Source: Candidatus Parcubacteria bacterium (lineage in GTDB: Bacteria > Patescibacteriota > Patescibacteriia > Patescibacteriales > UBA12075). Taken from it: 14,446 nt of DNA. Within the stretch, counting starts at the first letter, position 1; each line of letters begins with the position of its first letter. The DNA is taken from contig JAGLLI010000136.1 of assembly GCA_023140595.1 (NCBI GenBank), positions 1 through 14,446 of the forward strand, read 5' to 3'. Below are positions 1-7,400 of this stretch, piece after piece. Below the pieces are notes generated by a model that saw only the letters and a program-made list of their open reading frames with translations, was not told the origin of the DNA and did no database searches. The position numbers and the translations under genes are program-made.

Positions 1-1976
1 TTGTTTTTGCCTAAAACATAAATATGCCCGTCAATGGACATGCTTACAAAATCGTCAATTAAAATCGGTTCTTGTATCCACCCGTATGGAGACGTGAAAG
101 AATAATTCGCGGTATTGTAGCGCAATATTTGCTTATTTTTTTTGTCCAGAAGATACAAACGATTATTATAATTATCAGCGTCAGCGATTTCTCCGTTATT
201 AATATTTATTGGATAATTTTTTAAATTATTATTTTCAAAATCATAAATTAGCAATGAATTTTGTCCAAAATAATAAATTCTGGAATCATTAATCATAGTC
301 GCAGAACTCATGCCAAAATTTTCTTGTTCTAAATCTGTAAAAGTTGTGGCGGTATTATCGTTGGTATCAAAAATAAAAATTGATTTTTGCTGCGAATCGG
401 CAATATATATTTTATTATTTTCTCGCGAATAGATAAGATTTTCCGCGCTTGCGTTTGGCGTAATATTTGATATATTAATTAATTCTTTTACATTTGCGAA
501 ATGCTCAACTCTTCTTATTCTTTCCAAAAAAACATTGTATTTTTCATCAAATTCAGAATATTGTTTAATTTGTTCTTCAGTTTGCTGCGGCAATTCAGTC
601 ATTAAGGCTTTAATTTCGTCATACAGCTTTTTTGCGCCTCCTTCGTTGCTAAACAACATGTTAGCTTCCGCTTGATTTTGTTTTTGTTCAATCAGGGCTT
701 TTAGTTCGTCAAAATTTTCTTCAAGCTCAATCGTTTCTTGTTTATTTTTTTGCAGAGTTAAATTAATTGAAAAAATTATAATTATAGCAATTCCTAAAAA
801 TAACAGAGTTTTATTTTTAATACTCATGCTGCTAAAAAAATTTGCAAACAAGGAGAAAAAATTACCGGTTTTAGTTTTTAAGGGTTTTAAAATGCTTTTA
901 AAATTTATTTTTATGCTTGAATTTTTAAACAAGCGCGCGATATTTTTAAAAAGAGCGCTAAAAATGAAAAAAATATTTTTTAAAACGTTTAGAACCGGAG
1001 TTTTTCGTTTAACTAAAATTTTGTCCTTTAAGCCAAGCTTCGTAGCTTGAGAAATATTTCTATTTAAAAATTTATCCGTTAAAGCGCCAAGCCATCTTCC
1101 AGAATTTATAATTCCTGTAGGGGATAAAAGATTTTCAGTCGCGTCTTCGGTTTTATTTAAATTTATAATAGATTTTTCAACAGATGATTTTGTTGCTACG
1201 GTGATTTTGCTTTCGTTAAAAGCGATTTCCTGGCTTTTAACAATTAAACCTACAAAAGAAATATAAGAATTTATTTTTGCAAGAGTTTGTCTGATTTGTT
1301 CTATTGCGCCTGCCGGCGGTAAAAGCGTAATTGTTTCAATGATTTGTTTTTTGGATAAATATTCCGGCAAAGCTTCGTTGGTGATAAAAAAATATGATTG
1401 CGGCGGCATTTTACCGCTGATTACGTTAGAAAAAATTTTATTTTTAATTTCTTCTGTCTCGGCTCTTGAGTTAGCCTGATTGATAATATCGGTAATTTTA
1501 TAAATAAAATCTTTTTTATCATTTTCTGTTTTGCGCTTTTCATTAATTTGAGTTTTATAGATTAAAAAAGCCTTGTTTTTGTCAGAACTGCTTAAATACA
1601 ATTTTTTATTATGAATAATTCCTGCAGTAGTGCTTATGTTTGATAATTTTGTTTTTATTTTCGCGCTTTCCAAATAGTCTTTAAAATTTTTATTGGTTTT
1701 GGCAAGCGCCGCTTCAAAAATATGCTCAACTTTTAAAGTTGTGATTTTTTCTCTTAACAGTATTTTTTCGCTTTGATAATAATTATGACTTAATGTGTCA
1801 ATTAAAAAATTAATAATTTTTAAGCTATTAGCGTTATTTTCCCCAATTTCAATTAAAATAAATAGTTTTCCAGCCAAGTATTCTTTGTGCGAATCTACTT
1901 GGGCGACAAAAATATCGCAGACGGTATTTGCGTTTTTTCCTGGAGTTAATATTAATTGTCCTATTTTATGATCCAT
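1..1976 (-). CDS. PP2C-like domain / single TM helix / propeller-like membrane protein, 3' end outside window
   Basis: 658 codons are present with no stop before the left edge. The ATG at 1976-1974 is the first start after an in-frame gap and follows the promoter at 2047-2075; there is no SD. Residues about 1-200 resemble PP2C protein phosphatases: a 'KLFILIEIGENNA' strand like the VxDGxGG strand, and 'STTAGIIHNKKLYLSSSDK' like the TT...LYVANVGDSR core. The first metal-binding Asp appears to be Glu and the GDSR motif is altered, so phosphatase activity is doubtful. A basic linker (about 320-385) leads to one hydrophobic helix at 390-408. An acidic helical stretch follows, then from about 490 repeated 'NKIYIADSQQKSIFIFD'-type strands resembling NHL/YWTD propeller blades, probably outside the cell. 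The architecture suggests a sensor or scaffold. The fold assignments are inference from pattern; the TM helix is clear. Confidence 0.7.
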   Translation of the reverse strand, partial: MDHKIGQLILTPGKNANTVCDIFVAQVDSHKEYLAGKLFILIEIGENNANSLKIINFLIDTLSHNYYQSEKILLREKITTLKVEHIFEAALAKTNKNFKDYLESAKIKTKLSNISTTAGIIHNKKLYLSSSDKNKAFLIYKTQINEKRKTENDKKDFIYKITDIINQANSRAETEEIKNKIFSNVISGKMPPQSYFFITNEALPEYLSKKQIIETITLLPPAGAIEQIRQTLAKINSYISFVGLIVKSQEIAFNESKITVATKSSVEKSIINLNKTEDATENLLSPTGIINSGRWLGALTDKFLNRNISQATKLGLKDKILVKRKTPVLNVLKNIFFIFSALFKNIARLFKNSSIKINFKSILKPLKTKTGNFFSLFANFFSSMSIKNKTLLFLGIAIIIIFSINLTLQKNKQETIELEENFDELKALIEQKQNQAEANMLFSNEGGAKKLYDEIKALMTELPQQTEEQIKQYSEFDEKYNVFLERIRRVEHFANVKELINISNITPNASAENLIYSRENNKIYIADSQQKSIFIFDTNDNTATTFTDLEQENFGMSSATMINDSRIYYFGQNSLLIYDFENNNLKNYPININNGEIADADNYNNRLYLLDKKNKQILRYNTANYSFTSPYGWIQEPILIDDFVSMSIDGHIYVLGKN

Positions 1977-2025
1977 TAAATTGGCTAATATTAATAAAAG
2001 CAGTTATTTATTAAAATAAAATATT

Positions 2026-2054
2026 TTGACTTTCTGTTCATTACTTATTATACT
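2026..2054 (+). promoter_or_regulatory. sigma70-type promoter for the five-gene rightward operon
   Basis: TTGACT (2026-2031), a spacer of exactly 17 bases, then TATACT (2049-2054). The expected start near 2061 gives a leader of about 23 bases with no SD before the ATG at 2084. It is the only good promoter seen ahead of the genes at 2084-8686. Confidence 0.7.
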
Positions 2055-2075
2055 AAATATAGAGATAAAACTCAA
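2047..2075 (-). promoter_or_regulatory. sigma70-type promoter for the leftward membrane-protein gene
   Basis: On the minus strand, TTGAGT (2075-2070), a 17-base spacer, then TATAAT (2052-2047). Transcription would start near 2040 and give a leader of about 64 bases to the ATG at 1976. It overlaps the rightward promoter, so the two probably compete for polymerase. Confidence 0.6.
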
Positions 2076-2083
2076 TTAAAAAA

Positions 2084-2770
2084 ATGCAAAAATCAAAAAA
2101 TAAATTTATGCTTAACAAACTATTCGGATCAACCGCTCGCGTTAAGATACTGAAATTGTTTTTGCTGCATCCGAATGAAAAATATTATATCCGCCAATTG
2201 GCAAGAGATTTGTCTTTGCAATTAAATTCAGTAAGGCGCGAACTGGATAATCTTGAAACATTCGGCATATTAACTTCAAATTTGATCGATGCTGATAACG
2301 AAAATAAGAATTTGACTTCAGTTGAAGAATTTTTAACATACTCAAAAACGGAAAAACAGAAAAAGAAAAAAAGCGATAATAATAAATCAGATAAAAAGTA
2401 TTATCAAGTTAATACAAATTTTGTACTCTATGAAGAAATCAGGACATTGATTATCAGGGCGCAATTGCTTTATGAAAAAGATTTTGTTGAAAAACTGCAA
2501 ACAGCCGGCAAGCCAAAGTTATTAATTTTAACCGGTTTGTTTGTTAATGATGACAATGCTCAGGTGGATTTGCTTGTGGTTGGCAGGCTTAACAAAGGCA
2601 AGTTAATCAAACAGATTAATAATTTAGAAAAGGAGCTTGGAATTGAAGTGAATTTTACGATAATGGATTTAAAAGAATTCAAATATCGCCGAGATATTAC
2701 CGATGTTTTTTTGTATGAAATATTAGAAGGAAAAAAACTTGTGGTGATTGATGAATTAAATAATAAATAA
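2084..2770 (+). CDS. winged-helix DNA-binding protein fused to a degenerate nucleotidyltransferase-like domain
   Basis: 228 residues. Residues about 10-65 form an ArsR-like winged helix-turn-helix ('STARVKILKLFLLHP', then 'YYIRQLARDLSLQLNSVRREL'). A Lys-rich linker lies at about 88-106. Residues about 143-225 resemble an MNT-type nucleotidyltransferase core ('KLLILTGLF', 'VDLLVVG', 'TIMDLKEF'). The active-site GS is replaced by GL, and of the usual DxD pair only the second Asp (D162) remains, preceded by Q-V. Catalysis is therefore unlikely; the domain may serve for binding or sensing. As first gene of the operon, placed right at a divergent promoter pair, it is a good candidate for the local transcriptional regulator (inference). 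It is followed 3 bases later by the Fic gene. There is no SD. Confidence 0.75.
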   Translation: MQKSKNKFMLNKLFGSTARVKILKLFLLHPNEKYYIRQLARDLSLQLNSVRRELDNLETFGILTSNLIDADNENKNLTSVEEFLTYSKTEKQKKKKSDNNKSDKKYYQVNTNFVLYEEIRTLIIRAQLLYEKDFVEKLQTAGKPKLLILTGLFVNDDNAQVDLLVVGRLNKGKLIKQINNLEKELGIEVNFTIMDLKEFKYRRDITDVFLYEILEGKKLVVIDELNNK

Positions 2771-2773
2771 CAA

Positions 2774-3529
2774 ATGCAAGTATTAACTGAAAAATTTTAT
2801 AAAAAATATTGCGAAAAGATTGGCAAGGATTTAAAACAAAGATATGGAGCGATGAAAAAAGATTTGAAATCTTCTGATTTTAAATATTTAATAGAAGTTT
2901 CTTCGGTTTATTCTTCAAATATTGAAGGCAATCCAATGGATTTGAATTCTTTTATGAACACAAAAGAATTTAAAGAAAAAAGCAGGCCAAAAGAATTTAA
3001 TGAGATTAAAGAATTGGCAAAAGCATACGAGTATGCCAAGAAAAATGATTTAACGGAAAAATGCATGTTGCAATCGCATAAAATATTATCAGAATCATTT
3101 TTAATAGAGTCAAAAAGAGGAAAATACAGAAAAGAAAAAGTCGGAGTATTTGGCAGCAGCGGTTTGGTTTATTTGGCAATAGAACCGGAATTTGTAAAAC
3201 AGGAAACGCAAAAATTATTTTCAGATATTAAGATTTTGTTGAGTAAAAAATTAATAATAGAAGAAGTTTTTTATTATGCCGCGTTTATTCATTTGGCTTT
3301 CGCGCATATTCATCCTTTCATGGATGGCAACGGCAGGGCGGTTAGGATTTTGGAAAAATGGTTTTTGGCAAAATGTCTTGACGATGACGCATGGATTATG
3401 CAAACGGAAAAATATTATAAGGAAAATTTGCAGGATTATTATAGAAATATAAATTTGGGAGTGAATTATTATGAAATTGATTATGGCAAATGTATTCCAT
3501 TTTTGTTAATGCTGCCAAAATCATTATGA
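2774..3529 (+). CDS. Fic-domain AMP-transferase (protein AMPylase) with N-terminal inhibitory motif
   Basis: 251 residues. Fic proteins move AMP (sometimes another nucleotide group) from ATP to a hydroxyl side chain of a target protein. The catalytic loop is complete: HPFMDGNGRAVR at 180-191, matching HPFx(D/E)GNGRxxR, with H180 as general base, D184 for the metal and R188/R191 for phosphates. The upstream flap that aligns targets is visible around 'GVFGSSGLVYLAIEPEFV' (about 124-141). Residues 47-52 (SSNIEG) match the inhibitory (S/T)xxxE(G/N) motif whose Glu blocks productive ATP binding; N-terminal placement makes this a self-inhibited class II Fic, so no separate antitoxin is needed. Its stop (TGA, 3527-3529) overlaps the next gene's ATG, indicating translational coupling. 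The target is unknown. Confidence 0.92.
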   Translation: MQVLTEKFYKKYCEKIGKDLKQRYGAMKKDLKSSDFKYLIEVSSVYSSNIEGNPMDLNSFMNTKEFKEKSRPKEFNEIKELAKAYEYAKKNDLTEKCMLQSHKILSESFLIESKRGKYRKEKVGVFGSSGLVYLAIEPEFVKQETQKLFSDIKILLSKKLIIEEVFYYAAFIHLAFAHIHPFMDGNGRAVRILEKWFLAKCLDDDAWIMQTEKYYKENLQDYYRNINLGVNYYEIDYGKCIPFLLMLPKSL

Positions 3530-3948
3530 AAAAATTAACAAAACAACAATTAAGCAGAATCGTGAAAAAATATAAAATAAATACTTTTTATTTGTTTGGT
3601 TCGCAAGCAACAGGAAAGGCAGGAAAATTAAGCGATTATGATTTCGCCGTTTTATTGGATGATAAAGTTTCATCTGAAAAATACGGATATTATCAAATAA
3701 AGATTATCTCGGAATTATTGCGTTTAATCAAAACAGATCATATTGATTTGGTTATTTTAAATGATAAAAAAACACCTTTGCTTTTAAAATATAATGTAAT
3801 AAAGACAGGTAAAATTCTTTTTGAAAAAAATAAAAATAAACGAGTTAATTTAGAAGTTAATATATTAAGGCGCTGGCTTGATTGGCAGTATTTTGAGAGA
3901 TTGTGGGGTGATATTTACGTTAAATGCGCGGCAGAAGGGAAGTTTTAA
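3526..3948 (+). CDS. mntA: MntA-type nucleotidyltransferase antitoxin
   Basis: 140 residues from the ATG at 3526, which overlaps the Fic stop as ATGA. A start at 3490 in the same frame would overlap Fic by 40 bases and add residues ahead of the usual N-terminus, so it is not preferred. The minimal nucleotidyltransferase signature GSx10DxD is intact: G25, S26, D37, D39, with a third carboxylate at D74 in 'HIDLVIL'. In the characterised Shewanella HepT-MntA pair, MntA adds several AMP groups to a Tyr of HepT and switches the toxin off. The next gene encodes the matching HepT with the acceptor Tyr, so the same role is likely here. The C-terminus (about 110-140) is rich in Arg, Lys and Trp. Confidence 0.9.
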   Translation: MKKLTKQQLSRIVKKYKINTFYLFGSQATGKAGKLSDYDFAVLLDDKVSSEKYGYYQIKIISELLRLIKTDHIDLVILNDKKTPLLLKYNVIKTGKILFEKNKNKRVNLEVNILRRWLDWQYFERLWGDIYVKCAAEGKF

Positions 3949-3973
3949 ATAATTTTAACTAAAAATAAATTTT

Positions 3974-4402
3974 ATGATGGTTGCAAGATTTACAATTGAT
4001 ACTCATCTTAAACATTTAAAAAAAATTATCAGGCAGGCAGAAAAATATAAAAAGATGGTTGATAAAAAAAGATTTTTAACGGATCAAATGGCGCAAGATG
4101 CAGTTTGTCGTACATTGCAATTAATGATAGAAGCCGGCTTAACTATTGGGGAAATGATAATCGCTGAAAATGATTTAAGAAAGCCTGAAAAAAATGATGA
4201 TATTTTTGATATTTTAGCAGAAGGTAAAATTTACCCAAGAAGTTTTGCGGAAGAATTGTGGGGCGCAGGAGGTTTTCGCAATATTTTAACGCATAATTAT
4301 GTTGATCTCAATCTTGATTTGGTTTATGACAATTTGGAAAAAGGTATCCCAGTCTTTAAAAAATACGCGCAATATATTGCTAAGTTTTTATTAAAAAAAT
4401 AA
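3974..4402 (+). CDS. hepT: HepT-like HEPN ribonuclease toxin (DUF86 family)
   Basis: 142 residues, all helical in character. The HEPN catalytic motif Rx4HxY is intact near the C-terminus: R102, N103, H107, Y109. In this family Arg and His cleave RNA, and the Tyr is the residue AMPylated by MntA in the Shewanella system. The gene starts 25 bases after mntA, in the antitoxin-first order. Two tandem ATGs (3974 and 3977) can serve as start; no SD decides between them. The toxin probably cleaves tRNA or mRNA when MntA is absent; its RNA target cannot be read from the sequence. Confidence 0.9.
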   Translation: MMVARFTIDTHLKHLKKIIRQAEKYKKMVDKKRFLTDQMAQDAVCRTLQLMIEAGLTIGEMIIAENDLRKPEKNDDIFDILAEGKIYPRSFAEELWGAGGFRNILTHNYVDLNLDLVYDNLEKGIPVFKKYAQYIAKFLLKK

Positions 4403-4414
4403 TTTTTAAAAAAT

Positions 4415-7400
4415 ATGAAAGAAAAAATACAAAATAATGTTGATGGTGTAGTCAAATTAAAACCTGAAGAAATTGAGCTTTTGCAAAAATACGCAAAAAA
4501 ACTTGACAAAGAGGATGCCTCAAAAGAACAGCAAAGTGATAAGGCAGTTTTGGATTTGAAAAATACGGATGAAGATGATTTTAAGAGAACGTATTTTGAA
4601 AAATCGCATGAACCGATTGTTGATTTAAAATTGTCTAAATTAAAAGAAGATGATAAAAATATTAAAACAACAAATGAAATTTTTGGAAATAAATTTCATG
4701 ATGAATATTTACAGATTATGGGAGAGTATTCGGGAGATGCTGGTAGGGAAATAATGTTGCAAAATCTTTTAACAAGAATTGATCAAGAAGGCGAGCTTTC
4801 TGACGGGGAAAGTGAGCTTAAGTTAAAAATATTGAATAAACTGGACGATATTGAGGATGAAAAAGAAAAAATATCAGACAATTTGGCTGTTGAAGAAAAA
4901 GATGATGATAAGGAAGAATATAACGTTGAATTAACCGATGAGATTAAGAATATTGAGACAACAGATATTCAAAGCGATAGAATTAAAGTAGAGCTAGAAG
5001 AATTGCGAAACAGTAAAAAAGAGATATCGGATGATGAGAAAAAAAGCAAAGGAGCGAAAATACGGGAATGTCGCAGAATAAATAAGAATATTGATGAGTT
5101 AGAGGGAAAGTCGAAGTATTTTGAAACTGAAAAAGATGATGAAATTATTGAGTTGACTGATGAAGTGGTTGAATCGCAAGAAGATGGTGTTATTGAGCTA
5201 GAAAAAGAAAATCCGAAATTAGAAAAAATGGCAAAAGAAGCTGTGGAAGAAGGTTATGAAATACCAGCTGATGTTTTAAAGAAATTTGAAGATGAGTTTG
5301 GGGTTAAAGAAGAGGATTTAAAGTCAAAAGAGATAGGTTTAAACGGCTTAACAAACGGCCAACAGCTTTTGGTTTTAGAAAATTTAAGGCAGTGGCTTTT
5401 GGGCGAAATACAGGTCAAGTCAATTAAAGACTTTGAACAGAAAAAACAAAAGTTTAAAGACAAAGGAAAAGTCAGAAGCCTTTTTCATAGCGCGCGGCTT
5501 AACTTAGCCAAGGGGTTGAGAATTAAAAAATTTGAAAAAATTAATAAAGACAATATTAAGCAAGATGAAAATAAAAAAAATATTAAGCAAGTTTTAAACA
5601 ATTTGGTTTCACAAATAAAAATATCAGGTACGCAAGTTGAAGTTGTAGAAACTGATAATGGAGAAAAAGATATTGAAATTCAATATTTATCAGCTAATCA
5701 GTCTAAAGAATTAGATAAAACAGCTGTTCAAAAATTTAATCAAGCGGCTACGGCGTTTAGTAAAATGCCCGCTATTTGGGGTTCTGAGTCGTATAAGGTT
5801 AGCAGTAAAAAAGAATACAAAAAATATAATCAGGTAAAAAAAGAATATGAAGAAACCAAAGCCAGAATATTAACAACATTGGATGCTAAAAATTTACATG
5901 CTATTGAATCTGATCCGAATAATAAAAAAGCCGAAAAATACGACATGGAAAAGGCGGCTATGGGAGAAGCGTTAAAAGAAATGAACGAAATGAATATGAA
6001 CGTGCAAATGGATAAATTTTTAAATACTCATCCGGAAGTTGAAGAAGCATTATTAAATATTGATAAACCGGTTTACAAACAGGTATTAGGCGCGTTTATT
6101 AAATCTGAAAAAGGTGTGGCGTTTGCCTCAGGTGTATTATCAAGAGTGGTTTCCAGAACGGCTTTGGCTTTTGGCTCCGTTACCGCCGCCACTGTTACTA
6201 TTCCAGTCACATTAGTCGGCGCGGCAGGATTTGGCGCATGGAGAGGGAGAATTAGAGGTAAGGAAGACATTAAGAATAAAGAGCATGAGCTAGGCAGAGA
6301 GAGTATTAGCGAAAAAGGCGTTAAAAAAGCTGAGAGAAAAAAGAGTTTAAATGAATTAACTAAGCTTGAAAAGGAAATAACGTTAACTAAGAATAAACAG
6401 GGAGAGGAATATATTAACAAACAAGGAAGAATCGCTGAATTAAAAACATTTCTTAATACTGATAGTAAAATCACAAAAGAAAGAAATTTTGTTAATGCTG
6501 AAAGCTTGATGAATAAGATGGATATTTTAATTGATAAAATAAATAATCCAGATAATAAGGATCAAAAAGATAAATTAATCAAGTCTTTAAAAACAAGAAT
6601 TAATTATACCAGACGGAAAGTTGAGAGCGGTTTGGTTAATTTTGGCGATGGTGATGAGATAATTAATAATACATATAATTTAACTTCAAAGCTAAGTGGA
6701 GCGTTAAGCCATGTTGGGGAATATGAGGAAGAACAAGGAAGCGGTAAAATTCAAAATAAAGAAAAACTACAGGAACGGATTGATAAAATTTTAGACGCAA
6801 GAAGTTTAAAGATAACAGAGAAGCAAAAAAAATATTTGAATAAGAAATTAAGAGAAGGCATTTATTTTGGTGTTGGTTTTGCCGGTGTCGGTATGGGTGT
6901 GGCAAGATATTTTAATGAAGAAATAGACCAATATATTGCCAAGCCCATAAAAGGTGCTTATGATAAGGTTGGAGATTTTTTTGCTGATAAAAAAATAGAT
7001 ATAGAGCCTGATTTTAGCAAAGCCGATAAAGCTACCCTAAAAGTATTAGGCAATTTATCTGATGTTGATAAAGAATATATAGCTAAGCATGGGCTACATG
7101 ATTATAATACCAAAGAAGCCTTGAAAGCTATGCCGTTAGAGCAGAAAGGAACTGTTGAAGAAGTTCCTCTGCAAACAGGCAAATCCGTTAAGCCTTCTGA
7201 ACCGGACACCGAAATTAAAGGCACTGAAAAAAGCGCGGAAAAAATAAAAACAGGTAACGATCAAGCTAAAGCTATGGATGCATCTGAACCAACTGAAATA
7301 ACGAGTATTGAACACGGAATTAAAGATAATTTTAAAATAAAATTAGGCGAGAATGAAGTTCCTGCTCGTTTAGAGCGAACCATGTATGCGTTTGCGATGA

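Noticed and set aside
826..1050. 74-residue plus-strand reading frame rich in Lys and Phe
   Set aside because: It is antisense to the basic linker of the PP2C-like membrane protein; its composition is explained by that overlap.
3490..3525. Upstream ATG giving a 152-residue MntA
   Set aside because: It would overlap Fic by 40 bases; the ATG at 3526 forms the usual ATGA coupling and gives the normal family length.
6073..6474. 133-residue hydrophobic minus-strand reading frame
   Set aside because: It is the antisense of the Ala/Gly-rich membrane segment of the giant protein; there is no promoter or SD.
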